Source: Artocarpus heterophyllus (lineage: Eukaryota; Streptophyta; Magnoliopsida; Rosales; Moraceae). From it: a DNA stretch of 64,000 nucleotides. Location of the stretch: NCBI GenBank assembly GCA_025403435.1, contig CM046348.1, forward strand, positions 33,538,052 to 33,602,051. The letters run 5' to 3'. Below are positions 44,262-56,890 of this stretch, one piece after another (the first letter of the stretch is position 1; each line of letters starts with the position of its first letter). Both the position numbers and the translations under genes were made by a program. Below the pieces are notes generated by a model. The model ran no database searches. It worked only from the letters and a program-made list of their open reading frames with translations, and had not been told where the DNA came from.

Positions 44262-46620
44262 TGTGACACCCGTTATTCTTCTAACGGGTATTGAGGTAAT
44301 TAAATTAATTTTTAATGTATAAAAAAATTGCTTCATTTAAATTTATTTTATAATATTTATTTTTATCTATTTTTAAGTTTTCTAAAATTCTCCTATATTT
44401 ATTTAGTATGATTACTAAAAAGCCTTAGAACTTCTAATAAATCTCAAAAATGTCATATTGGCATTATGTGTGTTAAAGTCTTTAGATGAGACATAAGGAT
44501 ATCTTTTCCAACTACTCTTGACCCTCATTTTCTTTATTTCCTCCGTGACATGCTTCAACATGTCTCCTCTATAATTGTTTCTATCACTTCTTTTCAAAGA
44601 CTTCATCTTTTCTTCCTTTCTCTTCCACGGTTCCCACACTCTTCTTCTCATTTCTTTGCTGAAGCAAAATACTTAGAGAACTTCTTCAAGGCAGCCATAA
44701 AAATCAGCCACCATCACCTCCATTTGAGCAAGAATTTCAGTCATACCGAAGTAAAGGAACCTGTTTTGAAGCCATTTCAAGCTTCCAACTAACCATAATC
44801 CGAGGTTAGAATCTTATGAACAAATTTAGTCTTTCATTTATAAATTTTCTTTTATACTAAAGGATTATTCAAATTTGCGTTCTTAAACCTAAGTATATGT
44901 TTGTTGCTATTTTGGAGCATATGTATGAAGTCTAAGTGTATATGCCCTAGACAGAAAATTTATATTGTTAAACTTTGTAATACCTCTATGGGCAGTGGTT
45001 ATTTCTTGAAATTCTAAGATTAAATTAAAATGAATTTTATGAATTGGTTTGCATATTTGAAAAGTAGCATCCTAGGCTTTCTAACGAGCTATCATAAACC
45101 TAAATCGGAGTTGTATTTTATTTTCTAAGAATTATTCAATTTTTGTATTGGAAACTAGTAAATCTGCCAGTTTGTTATGGTATACCAGCTGCTAACCTGA
45201 ACCAAGAACCCATCTTTGCTAACCACCTAATTCTTTAATGTCTTGCAACCTTTCCAATATTATCCTAAGTGATTGATGAATCTTATTAGGGACTAAAACA
45301 TATAGATTACTTGTTCACATTTTATATTGTGTTAAGACAAAAATTGTTTACTGTGGTATTCAAAAGAGATTTATATAAAAGCTTTAATGGCATACTAGTA
45401 AGATAGGTTTACACATGATTTATTTATGAATGTAGTTGTATGTTGTGCTTTAGTTTTAATTGTCCTTATGCACGCCTTAGGATCAAGGGAGTATGGAGCT
45501 AACGTTAATTGATTCCAGGATTAAGAGACTGTTGATAAGCTTGAAAGGTAGGGATTCTATTACTCATCTTTTGTGAGGTTTTTATAGAATTAAAATTGAT
45601 TGTTTTGCCGCAATATATATATATCTATGTTGAACTGATATTATATGTGTATCACATATGAAACTATGACATGGACTCGTCTTGTATTGTACGACGAGGA
45701 ACATAATGAATTGACACATGTTATAAATTGAGAAGCATGGTTAGGAAAACTAACTCTATTGATAATGATTCAATATAGAGAAATTGTGAGACATGAAGAG
45801 GGCGACGGTTACGTCCTTGGGCATGAATACCCTAAAAGGTAAAATAGGGGGAAGGCGATGACGCTTCCTTGGGTTGAAAGTCCCAGAACACACTGTACAG
45901 GAATCGATTTGGTGAGGACTCGGGGCTTGATGTCCCCTCACCGGAACACCCTTGGAATGTTTATAGGGTGATCAAGTGCGCCCATTTGGGTTTCGATGAG
46001 TTGAGTGATACTCAATTTAACATGGATACCTAGGAACAATGATGATTGGTAATATTTGTATAAATGTGTAATTATGACACTTGGTAATGATTAACTACGG
46101 TATCCATAAGATGTGATCATAATAAACCTCATAATCTGGAATATGATGTGACTTACTAACCATGCAGATTTTAATGTGGTAATGATAAAAACCTAAAGGT
46201 GAGTAATGGCTTTCTCTACTGAGCATAGTGTTGCTCATACCCTTATATTTTTATCTTTTCAGGACTCACTAAGTGTGAGGTGGCTACGAGAAATATAGTT
46301 GAGGAAGTGATGTAGCTATATTACATTGGGACTGCTTCAATTGTTGAGAATGTTCTTCATGATAATGTAAGCATCAATTGTTACTTTCTGTGACTGTATT
46401 ACAATGTGTTGAAGGTTAAAATGATGATGACAACAGTTTATATTATTAAATTTAAGGTGCTACATTAAAACTGTGGTTTATTTGTCGTTTATATTTTTAT
46501 TTTTGAGTTGAGAGTTTTCATTTAAGTCCCGGGCAAATTTTATTTTTAAGGTTTTACTTTTATTATTTATTTTTATTTTATCTCATTAAAAACTGTTAAC
46601 CCCCATATAGGGGCGTTACA
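44262..46620 (+). repeat. 3' LTR of the LOG-carrying element
   Basis: This 2359-base LTR is virtually identical to 37642-40001 (two substitutions, one base fewer in an A run). It is followed by the ATAGT duplication. Confidence 0.95.
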
Positions 46621-46998
46621 ATAGTACACAAAATTCCTAATTTTTCGCAGAGGTTGATATGCTTTTAACTCTTGTATTTTTGGTGTTTATTTTATTATTA
46701 CTATTTTTTTTTTCGATAAGCTGGTGTTGATGTATAATACTATATAATTATATATTGTGAGTCCTTACTTATCTTTTATTGTTGTTTTTCTAAATTTGAC
46801 AATAATCATTTTCGAAGATGGTACGAAAATGCATTGTTTTAATATAAAAATTAATTATGATTTAGTCAAACAGTTCTATTTTATCCATTTTTGATGAATA
46901 CTTTGTTAACTCGCAATTTAGTGAAGAGCAAGAAAAAATAGTGAATATCATTGACAAACAAGTTTCTTAACAAAATTGCTTAAGATTATTTCGCTTTA

Positions 46999-47055
46999 TG
47001 GCCTAGGCGCGCGAGTTGGAAACGCTGCCTATCGGTAGTTTGGGGTTCGATATAA
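46999..47055 (+). repeat. Possible tRNA-derived (SINE-like) promoter boxes
   Basis: TGGCCTAGGCG at 46999 resembles a polymerase III A box, and GGTTCGA at 47044-47050 matches the B-box core; the spacing is 45 bases. No cloverleaf forms convincingly and no flanking duplication is established. Confidence 0.25.
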
Positions 47056-50000
47056 TTTGAAATTTTTAATTCTCATTTATTTAAATGAGACATCCTATAA
47101 CATGTGTTAATTATTTTTTTTTTAAATTGCTTAACAAAATTATGTGAACAAAATTCAATAATTTATTTCCCCGTAGACGCCTATGGGAAATACTTTTTTA
47201 TGGACCAACCTATGAGAAATTAAGGTTTGACATTCTGTGTTGGTCATGCTTATCTACTTATCTTGGTATATGGATTACATGAGTGCATATGGTACATGTG
47301 GTATATATTATAACCTCGTAGACTACCCATGAGTCATGAGTTTATAAATATCCATTATTATCTTTCCGAAAAAATGGTTTTAAAATGGTCGCACGTTTAT
47401 AAAGCTGATAATTCCTTTAAACAATTTTATATCGTTAGCAAAATAAAAAACAAAATCATTTTCAAAAAAAAAAAAAAAAACAAAATGAAAAAGGCTTAAC
47501 ACGATTCTAATAAATATGAGGCCAAGTGAATTTATAAAAGGGGAAAAAAGCTTGCAATTTTTTTTTCTTTCCCCTTCTCCATAATATTATTTAAAAAATG
47601 ACTTTGCTATTTTTTTTGGACTTGTAGGTGGGATATTTAAACTCTACACTGTGAATTAGAATTAGGTGTATAGTTATCGTTAAACTATACATGCAACCGT
47701 AAAATGATTGTTTCTTATAAATTACCAAAGAAGCATTATTATTGTATATTTTTTAACTAATTTGATGTAATTATGTAATTAACTATTAATATAATAGTAA
47801 TTATATTTAACTTTACGAGTTATAATCTTGTCATTTATAAAACAGTAGAACTCAGATTTAAAAAGTATACAACATATTAAAAAGATGCTCATAATCTTAT
47901 TAATAGTGAAGTTATAACTCAATGAAAAGGTTTTTCTCAGTATACATGCACTATGTGTTTCCAATTATAACCTTTTTTTTGAAGGGATTTCCCATAATAA
48001 TCTTATATTCTTCTTTTTTCCAAAAAAAGAACAAAAAGAGAGAGAATCAAATTCAAGTGAACTGGTGGGTTGTGGGCCCGTGGCGCGTCTGTCACCTCTA
48101 AACATGTTTCTTAGTGAGAGGGACATATCTCAAATTGAGTGAGAGATGGAATGGGCAGAGGGGGTGAATGAGAGGTCAGCTTGGGGCCACCGACGTATAA
48201 AGCAGAAGTTGCATTTGGACAAAGTCAAATTACATAAACCCTAATCTTTGCTAATTTGAAACTAAAAATAGATGCCTTTTGATTCACCAAGATTACATCA
48301 ATCTTCTCTCCTTTGTTCAATATTGGTTGGCATACGCATGATTATCAATCAGCCAAACTTAAATTTTCAAACTTTTTGCAGTGATGGGTCGTGTCAAAAA
48401 ACGTGGCTTAATATAATATACTTTCACACTTTTGTTGTGTATAAGCAAACTAGTACCGCAATCAGTTTTGCAAAATTAATATTTTTTTGAAGTGCAAAAT
48501 TTATACAGTTTCACACACTCTGTTGCGTTTAATTAGCAAAGGAATATATGGCACTAATTAACTTTTGCATAAACTGTTTTCAGAAAAGCTACTAGAAGAG
48601 ATCAGTGGATCCCAACTTCGATGAAATGGAATCATCTTTTGGAAAAAAGTAGTCTAGATTATGGTTAATTTCCAACTTGGCCCAAGACATTTTTTTTCGT
48701 TCCATTTTAATAATTTGTTCTTGATGATCCTTGATATATATCAGTTTCTTTTTCTGCTTTTTTTTTGCCATTTTTTTACTTGGTAAATTAGTTAGAAATT
48801 AAACATCCTTCGAATAAAATTAGATCGTCTTTTTTGTTCCATTGGCGAATTTCGAGGCTTCAAAGTGACGAAAAAGATGAAGGATTGAATGAACTTAATG
48901 GTTTCCTTTTTTAGAGGGCAAAAACTTGCGAGAAATTCAATAGTACATACAAAAGTGTAGCATTAACCATCGAACACTTAACACTTAAATTTAGCAGCAG
49001 GGAAAAAAATTGCACTTAATTTTTAGCAAGAAAAAGGCTCCAAATAGTAATTAGCTTATAAATATTGTGGGTATGAATGTATGGAGAATAGTTAAATGAT
49101 TTGTGGCTCGAATTGTTAGGCATACATTTGATTTGGCTGAAGTATGGGTTAGGTTAAGCTTTGGTGAGACTTTTCAAATGAGCAATATTGAACACTATGC
49201 TCTTGTTGAATCGCATATTGCCATGTGATATGAATCATAGAACGATTGAATAAGCTGCCTCCATTTTTCCAAGTTGTAACTCTTTTTTTAAAAAATAATT
49301 TCTAAGGGATAATAATTTTGGAACCTTGTTTTGTAAAAGTTAATGAGAAAAAGAAAGAAAATTTCTTTAGATAATGTTGAATTTCTATATTGTTTCTTTC
49401 GGATATCTGATACTAGTAATAGTTCAAATATCCTTTTCTTTTCTGCTTTTTTTAATGGAATATCCTTTTTCTTTAGAATAATAATAGTTGAATATCTGGT
49501 AGTCTCAAAAAGCTCAGTATATGTTACATTTCGTGCATGAGATAAGATAGGATTATAGCCTAATATTATATTAAATTGGATTGAGATTATATGTACTTTT
49601 TTTAAAGGAAGATCGTATATACCTAATCCTGTTAGGTAAAGAATTAAAATATAATATTGTTATTTTTCATTACAAATTTAAAAGAATAACCAATTAGGTT
49701 CAAAAAGCCAATTTTCAAGCATTGTTTCTATAGTTTCTCTGGCCTTCGGTTTCTTATTTTAAACTCTCCGTATTTTTCTTTTCTACATTTAATAATATTG
49801 AGTGGGCGCTTAGCAATATGGATCTTCTACTAGATACCAACCTAATTAAGATGTGCTAAACCTTTTTAATCTAAATTTTTTCCTCTCGCCTTTTACTTAA
49901 AAACAAAATAAAAATTTCAAGAATAAAAAAATAATTATTTCCTCTATAAAATAACCATTTTAGATCCAAGAGTTAGTTAAAAATTAAAAAATTAGATTAT

Positions 50001-50148
50001 ATGTGGATTACTTTAGTTTACCCTCTTGCAAAGGATAATGGATTGCACAAAGATTTGGTATTCACTCCAAAAACAAAAAAGGATATTTATCTTTTATGCT
50101 CTATATTTTAGATTTATTAAAAAACTATGGATTAGGCTTTTGACACTA

Positions 50149-50810
50149 GTACAGACAGCATATTAGACAACATTGAAAAACTATTGTCTAAAGATTAGAT
50201 GATGGTTAGTTAAACCGTCGTGTAATCTAGTGATATAATACGTACTGGACATTAGATGATGGTTATAAAGTGTCATCTAATGTCCACCTGGGCTACTAAG
50301 TGGCGTGACACGCTGATATTAGACAATTGTTTCTTTCTAAAACCATCGTCTATAGTTAGTTTTAGAAAATAGTTTTACGAAGAAATCGTTACCTGAAAAA
50401 AAAAATAGATGTTTGAGTCTTTTTTTCCACAAGTGGCCTAATTTCTTATGATTCCATTCTTTGGCCTCATAATTAACTGATTTTGCCTACTATATTCTAC
50501 ACTTGAAACCCACTGTCATCATCCTCATTAATATGACTAACATAGACATTCCCCTTTATCGTTGATTAAAGTCAGAACTTCCTCACCATACCATACTACT
50601 AGAAATTTGAGATTATATTACCCTCATTTAACTACCTTTTTTCAAAACTGTTGTGGTAAGAGAGAAACAATGTGGGGAGTTACTGCTAAGAAGACAAAAA
50701 CCGTCGTAGTAGGAAGAGAGGTCTACCCCGATGGTTTTTTCTAAAAATTGTCGTGGTATTAGACTTTCAACGATGTTTTCTAAAAAACCATCGTGGAAGG
50801 TTTCTCCTTA
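50149..50810. repeat. Non-autonomous CACTA-like fragments with CCGTCGT repeats
   Basis: CACTAGTACAGA at 50149 and CTACTAGAAAT at about 50588 resemble ends of short CACTA elements. Between and after them, phrases like AAACCGTCGT, ACTGTTGTGGT, AAACCATCGTGG and ATTGTCGTGG recur in both orientations, like subterminal repeats. Boundaries cannot be fixed. Confidence 0.4.
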
Positions 50811-50933
50811 TCATAATGGTTTGAAAGATGCCTTAAAAACCTTTATTCCAGCTTGACAATCAGACATGAATTACAAATCCAGCTATCAAAAACACATTTA
50901 GAACCTTCTGAAACTACAGTTGCGGTCCCTCTC

Positions 50934-53900
50934 TGTTACAACCCGCCTTTTCAGGCTGTGATAAAACTCTTTCTTACTTACTTTAGGGCAAAAATTTAGG
51001 AATTTTTTTTTAAACAGAAATAAATAATTTACTTACATTAACTTGATAATTCTCAAAATACTTTCACATACTTGTATTTACATAATTAATACTTTTACTT
51101 TCATAACATCTTTCTTTCAAACATTTCATTACAAAATAACTTTAAACATACGTAGCGGAAAACATTACAGCAACGGACTCCATACCCAATCTGCACATCA
51201 TCCAACCCTCCGCCAGCTCACCATTTGAACTTATTTTGACCTTCTCACCGGAATACCTACAACATGAAATACTTAATGAGCTAACGCTCAGTAAGTCCCA
51301 TAAATCCCACATGGATATTCATATGAATGCATGAATCAATTATGCTTTCTTATAAACTTTCTTTATCCTCATCATTTCTTATCTTTATTAGGGCCCAAGT
51401 GTTCGTACCATTGCGCAATTTCATTTAGGTCTACGTAATACCGTGACCGTAACATATCCTTTAAACTCCCCTTGAGTCAGGAGTCGGTACGACACTTTTC
51501 TTAATTTCTGGTGATACATTTACCAGTCCCTTTATTATGGTTGACATACCATGCATGAAGTGATAATCACATATTATCCATGAAACATAAATTCTCTTGC
51601 ATAGCATAGTACACACAGGTACTTACTTTTATACACACTGGTATACATTAATATACGCACAGGTATATAGCATAATGTACTCATAGGTACTTAGCATCAA
51701 ATGTATACACAGATACCTACTTTATACATACTCAAGTATTTATCATTGTACACACAGGTACGAAATCATGATACACATGCTCATTTTCATTATTGTACAC
51801 ACAAGTACATAACATATTATACATACAGGTACAAAATCATGGTACACATACTCATTTTCATTATTGTACACACAGGTACATAACATCTTGTACACACTGG
51901 TACACCTTAATATGCTCACAATTATTCATACATGACTATACCCCTAGGTATTCATATCATGGCAAACATACAAGTTTACACTTAATTATACGCACAGGTA
52001 TACATATACATACATTTCTTTTTAAACCTACATTTCATACTGTAGGTGGGAAGGGTACTTACTTGATGCGAATGTCAGGCAACTTAACCTCGATTTTCCT
52101 TCTCCTAGACTCCTAAGATCCTGTTGGCCAATTACAAAGCCATTAGCCAAATTTCACTATGTTTCGATACGAAACATCCGTTAGTTAATAAATTGAGTTG
52201 CATTTCTATGTACAACCCTAAAAACCACTGTTTTTTTTTCTTATTTTTATCTAACTTTACCCTATCATTTCTAACGAAGGGCGGGAACCTTTCTAGTCAT
52301 TTTCTTATCACATTGGAAACATTTCAAAACGGTTCGGGTTATTTGGGAAAAAATGACGATTTTACCCTTCGTGGGTCCACTAACCTTCTCGAGCTCGATT
52401 TCGTTATTCTTATGAAAATAACCATATACTAATTTCAAAATAACACCCTAGTGGGTCAAATCCCTTTATTTCTCAATTATGCCCCATTTTCATAAATCTT
52501 TGCAGTTTAGTCCCTGAACTGAAAATTTTGACGATTTTACCCCCGGGACTAAAATTTACTTCTTTCCATCAAAATTTCCTATTTTTCTCAAGGATCATTT
52601 TTACTTGAGGTACCATACCTTAAATCATTTTGAAAAATGACATTTTTGCCATTTAACACTTTGTTCACTTTTAACAAATTCTTGAAAAATCAAAAACTCA
52701 CAAACGATTGAGTTTTTAGGCAAACCGCCCGCGCAGCCTAATAGTTTTATCGAGATCTACAACTTTTGTATTTTAACTTTTCTCAAAATATCACTGTACA
52801 GGGGCGTTTTTGACTATTTTTCAAATCTGCCGAGAAGGAACTTTTTCTTTCAATTTAGTCCCTATGGCATTTTTACAAAAATTGTTTACAAATTGTAATT
52901 CTACCCCTGCAGAAACCATTCCATGCCTTAATCAAAGGATTCTCATACTCAAACATCACTTTTGCAAAGTCTAACATCAAAATTGCAAAAATAACACTTT
53001 TTGCAAAAACTATCATTTTGCACTATAAACCAAAGTTTCACAACTCAAACTTGCCAATCATCACATATACATAAAATTCCAGCAAATACATGCTCAAAAC
53101 CCCTCATGGGTTTGAAAGAATAAAATCAAAACAAAATTCAAAACTTTAGACTTTAAAACTTACCCAAATAACACTTTTTGGATTTCTAGCCTTCAAAGGC
53201 TTCTTGAACTTCTTCTTGGACTTCATTTTCATGCAAAAATAGCATGGATTAATCTTTGCCCTTTACCCATGAAAAATCCCTTGAAAACTCATGAAAAAGT
53301 TTAGGATTTTACCTTAAAACTTGTGGGAAATCCTTGTACTTGCTTGTAAAACTTGTTTGGGGTTATTTTTGCAAAGTTTGGGGGCTGAGAAATTTTTTTA
53401 GAGACCTGGACATGGCTGCCGGATCTTGGAAGGAAAGGAAAGAAAAGAAAATTTGTGATAAACTTGCCATAAATGAATCCTTATCACATTTGGTGACTCA
53501 TGGTAACCCATGAGTATACCACTAGGTGCCACAAGGTGATTGGGCCACTTTTCTTGGCATGTGGCCCAATAGAAAATCAAGGAGTGTCCACTTTGTGGAG
53601 TTAAAAATTTATACTATGTAATTTTTTACCACACAGTATTTTTCCTATACTGCCATGGTCAAATCAGTGTATTTTCTATCCTTAGACTGTATAAAAATAT
53701 TTAACTTACTTTTTGTTTACTTTTGGAGCCTAATCGTGACATTTTTTGTATCTGCGTTTTCATTTAGCAGAATTCTTATACTGCTCTGGCCTTCTTTCTA
53801 CCCCCCGGTTAGGGTTAGGACAACCTCTATGTCCTATTTATATTCTAATCATTCATTCATTTATATCACAATTTCACAATTAATTGTGACATGAAATTCA

Positions 53901-54140
53901 TTTTATGGATATTATGCACAAATCTCTGAGTCATCAAACTCATAAAATTTGTATTTTATAATATCCACCATTGCATTACATATGCCATAAAATTTGCAAT
54001 CAATGCCGCTCATTCATATTTTATTGTAATTTTCATAGAAATTACAATTTTTACAAAATTTCACATTTTAAAGAATAAATTCATTAATTAAACCTAATTA
54101 AATATTAGGTTTCATTTATGACGTTTTCTCGGTCATTACA
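50934..54140 (-). repeat. 3' LTR of the chromovirus
   Basis: A 3207-base LTR ending TGTTACAACCC on its lower side (TGTCACAACCC in the other copy). It is preceded by CCCTC, for which no partner duplication is visible because the other side of the array lies beyond the window. It includes the GTAC-rich repeat at 51600-51910. Confidence 0.88.
51600..51910. repeat. Array of GTACACACAGGTAC-like imperfect palindromes in the LTR
   Basis: About twelve variants of GTACACACAGGTAC occur (for example GTACACACAGGTAC, TATACACACTGGTATA, GTACTCATAGGTAC), spaced mostly 25-40 bases. The palindromic arms vary together in several copies. A second copy of the array is at about 60424-60725 in the other LTR. Confidence 0.8.
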
Positions 54141-54155
54141 ATCTACCCCCCTTAA
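54141..54155 (-). other. Polypurine tract of the chromovirus
   Basis: On the minus strand TTAAGGGGGGTAGAT precedes the LTR start TGTAATGACC. The same sequence stands at 62959-62973 before the other LTR. Confidence 0.9.
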
Positions 54156-54174
54156 GAATTTTCGTCCTCGAAAA

Positions 54175-54762
54175 TCAAAATAATTCGTGGTAGTCTTTCC
54201 TTATTTCATCCTCTCGCTCCCACGTTGCCTCTTCTACTTGTTGGTTGCGCCATAAAACTTTGACCAGAGGTATCTTATTGTTCCTTAATTCCTTCTTTTC
54301 TTGTGCCAGAATTTGAACTGGTTTTTTCTCCATAAGACAAAATTTCCTGTATGTCAATTTCTTCCGGCTGAAGAACATGTGAAGGGTCTGGCACATACTT
54401 TTTTTTTTAGCATGGACACATGGAATACATTCTGTACCAATGCTAGATTAGAGGGTAAGGCTAACTTATAAACTATACTGCCTATCCGTTTCAAGATCTC
54501 AAATGGTCCAATATACCTTGGACTGAGCTTTCTTTTCTTTCTAAATCTTACAATTTCCTTTCATGGGCATTATCTTTAAAAAGACCAAGTCTCCTACTTG
54601 AAACTTCAAAGGTCTCCGTCGTCGATTAGCATATCTCTTTTGCCGACTAAAAGCCATTTTCTTGGGTTTCGTACCAATGTAAGGGTGGTCTACATCTCCT
54701 TTCATACAGAGCTTCATATGGAACCATACCAATGGAGCTTCGACAATTATTGTTGTATACAA
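54175..54762 (-). pseudogene. Integrase C-terminus and chromodomain-like end
   Basis: The 54762-54541 segment reads FSRQKRYANRRRRPLKFQVGDLVFLK, the C-terminal GPY-type region of gypsy integrase. The 54396-54175 segment reads IPLVKVLWRNQQVEEATWERED, the hallmark chromodomain end of Tekay/Del elements, which targets insertion to particular chromatin. A frame break (about 54410-54540) separates them. In the core upstream, the stop at 54869-54871 replaces a Gln codon in the HPQTDGQ motif. Confidence 0.87.
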
Positions 54763-55149
54763 ATTCGATCAGAAGAAGCTTTTTATCCCATCCTCTCTTA
54801 AAATCTAGCACACATGCTCTTAACATATCCTCTAAAGTCTGGATAGTCCTTTCTGATTGACCGTCCGTTTATGGGTGGAAGGCTGTGTTGAACGTCAGCT
54901 TTGTTCTCATTGCTTGATGAACACTTCTCCAAAACTTGAAAGTGAATCTACCATTACGATCAAAAATGGTAGACTTCGAAACTCAGTGGTATCTAACTAT
55001 TTGGGTTACGTATAGTTCAGCTAGTCGTTCTATAGAACTACTGAGTTTAATGGGTAGGATTTAGTCAATCTATCAATAATTACCCATATACCATCATGTC
55101 CACCCGTAGTTCTGGGTAGCCCAGTTATCAGGTCCATAGTTATCTGATC

Positions 55150-55524
55150 CTATTTCCACTCTAGGATTTCAATCTTTTGTAATTCGCCTGTTGGTCGTTG
55201 ATGCTCATCTTTTACCTTCTGGCATGTAAGGCATTTGCTGACGAATCTCGTGACGTCATTCTTCATTACATTCCACCAATAGTGTTCTTTCAAATCTTGG
55301 TACATTTTAGTAGCTCCTAGATGAGCCACATATGGTGTTTCATGAGTTTCTTCTAATACTTGCTTCTTTAATCCTTCATCATTGGGAATGCATATCCTAC
55401 TCTTGTAACGGATGATACTATCTTTCAAAATGCTAAATTCTGTTTCTTTGTTTTTAAGAACTTCATTCCTAACTTTAAGCAGCGACGGATCTGCTTCTTG
55501 TCGCTCTTTTAAATTCTCCAACAT
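55150..55524 (-). pseudogene. Integrase His/Cys finger and linker remnant
   Basis: The open stretch of 124 codons has ETHETPYVAHLGATKMYQDL and YWWNVMKNDVTRFVSKCLTC, i.e. His-x3-His and Cys-x2-Cys of the integrase N-terminal zinc finger (first His pair partly altered). It lies between RNase H and the catalytic core, as expected for gypsy order. Confidence 0.85.
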
Positions 55525-55616
55525 AGTTGGTTGAAAGGATCAATTAGCTAATCTTCCTGTGACAAGCTCTATTTCTGCTTCCATCAAATCCTTTTTTGGA
55601 GAGGTTTTGTTATCAT

Positions 55617-56850
55617 CTATACCGTTACTAGCAAGGACGTTGTTCTACAACTAAGGGCATTGGCTACTTGATTAGCCTTTTCCGGGTGATACAAAATCTC
55701 ACAGTCGTCGTCTTTGACCAACTCAAGCCACCTTCGCTGTCTCATGTTGAACTTTTTCTGTGTGAAGATATACTTTGGACTTTGATGATCTGTGTAAATC
55801 TCACATCTTGCTCCATACAAGTAGTGACACTATATCTTCAACACAAATACAACTGCCGCTAACTCTAAGTCAAACGTTGGATAATTCCTTTCATAATCCT
55901 CTAACTGTTGGGATGTATAAGCAATCACTTTTCCATTTTCCATAAATACGGCTCCCAATCCTATTTTTGATGCATCACTATAGATCACGAACGTTCCATG
56001 GTTCGGATCTGCTATTGTCAGTACTAGTGTACTTGTAAGTCGTCCTTTTTAATCCTTGGAAACTTTCTTCGCATTTCTTAGTCTATTCATACTTTGTTGC
56101 TTTTCATGTAAGTGCAGTGAATGGTGCTACAAGTCAGGAAAATCCTTCTACAAAACGTTGATAGTAGCCTGCTAAACCGAGGAAACTTCTAATTTCTGAC
56201 ACACTTTTCGGTGTAGGCCACTTATTCACTGCTCAACTTCGGAAGGATCAACAGATACTCCTTCTTGTGTCACCACGAGTCTGTGGAATTGAACCTTCTC
56301 CAGCTAAAACTCACATTTTGAGAACTTGGCGTACAACTGATGCCTTCTCAATAATTATAGTGCAATCCTCAAGTGCTTTTCATGTTCCTCTGGCATTCTT
56401 GAATATATGAAAATATCGTCGATGAAGACAATAACGAACTTATCGAGGTATCCTTTGATTCATGAGATCCATTAAAGCTGCTAGGGCATTGGTCAGTCTA
56501 AAAGGCATGACGCAGAACCTATAATGCCCATAACGTGTTCGGAATGCTGTCTTTGGTATATCTTATTCTTTAACTCAAAGTTAATGATATCTTGAGCGTA
56601 GATCAATCTTTGAGAATACTGACGCTCCTTTAAGTTGGTCAAACAAATCATCGATCCTTAGGAGTGGATACTTGTTCTTAATCGAGATCTTGTTTAGTTC
56701 CCGATAATCAATACACATTCGTAACATTCCATCCTTCTTCTTAACAAATAGAACAGGTGCTCCCCATGGGGAATAACTTGGTCGGATGAACCCCTTGTCC
56801 AATATTTCCTTTAGCTGCGCCTGAAGTTCCTTGAGTTTCCCAAGAGTCAT
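55617..56850 (-). pseudogene. Reverse transcriptase and RNase H remnants
   Basis: The 56850-56581 segment contains [40 protein letters not shown] and [11 protein letters not shown], the fingers and first catalytic Asp region of chromovirus RT. Downstream RT frames are broken (about 56560-55830). The 55820-55617 part has [16 protein letters not shown] and [19 protein letters not shown] with [10 protein letters not shown], the RNase H end. Several stops make this non-functional. Confidence 0.87.
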
Positions 56851-56890
56851 TTAATATGACGCCTTAAAAAAATTGTGGCTGTTTCGGGGG

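Larger units (their letters stand above)
37642..46620 (+). mobile_element. Young 8.98 kb LTR element carrying a LOG-like gene and a Cys-rich ORF, no gag-pol
   Basis: LTRs 37642-40001 and 44262-46620 are identical except for substitutions at 39496/46115 and 39794/46413 and one A in a run near 37701. The target duplication ATAGT is at 37637-37641 and 46621-46625. A tRNA-Met type primer site (40009-40020) and polypurine tract (44246-44261) are present. The 4.26 kb interior holds no recognisable Gag, protease, integrase or RT, but two intact ORFs (41491-42012 and 42656-43306). The bases before the 3' LTR (TTTCGAGGACGAAATTTC and the G-tract) match the chromovirus at 54141-54180, so it is probably a non-autonomous derivative mobilised by Tekay/Del-type enzymes. 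Confidence 0.93.
46626..50933. other. AT-rich intergenic DNA with faint transposon traces
   Basis: I see no gene I can support in these 4.3 kb. The short open frames lack motifs. Possible SINE-like and CACTA-like traces are listed separately. Confidence 0.5.

Noticed and set aside
51701..52116. His/Tyr/Thr-rich ORFs in the chromovirus LTR
   Set aside because: They come from the GTACACACAGGTAC repeat array and recur in the second LTR; no domain.
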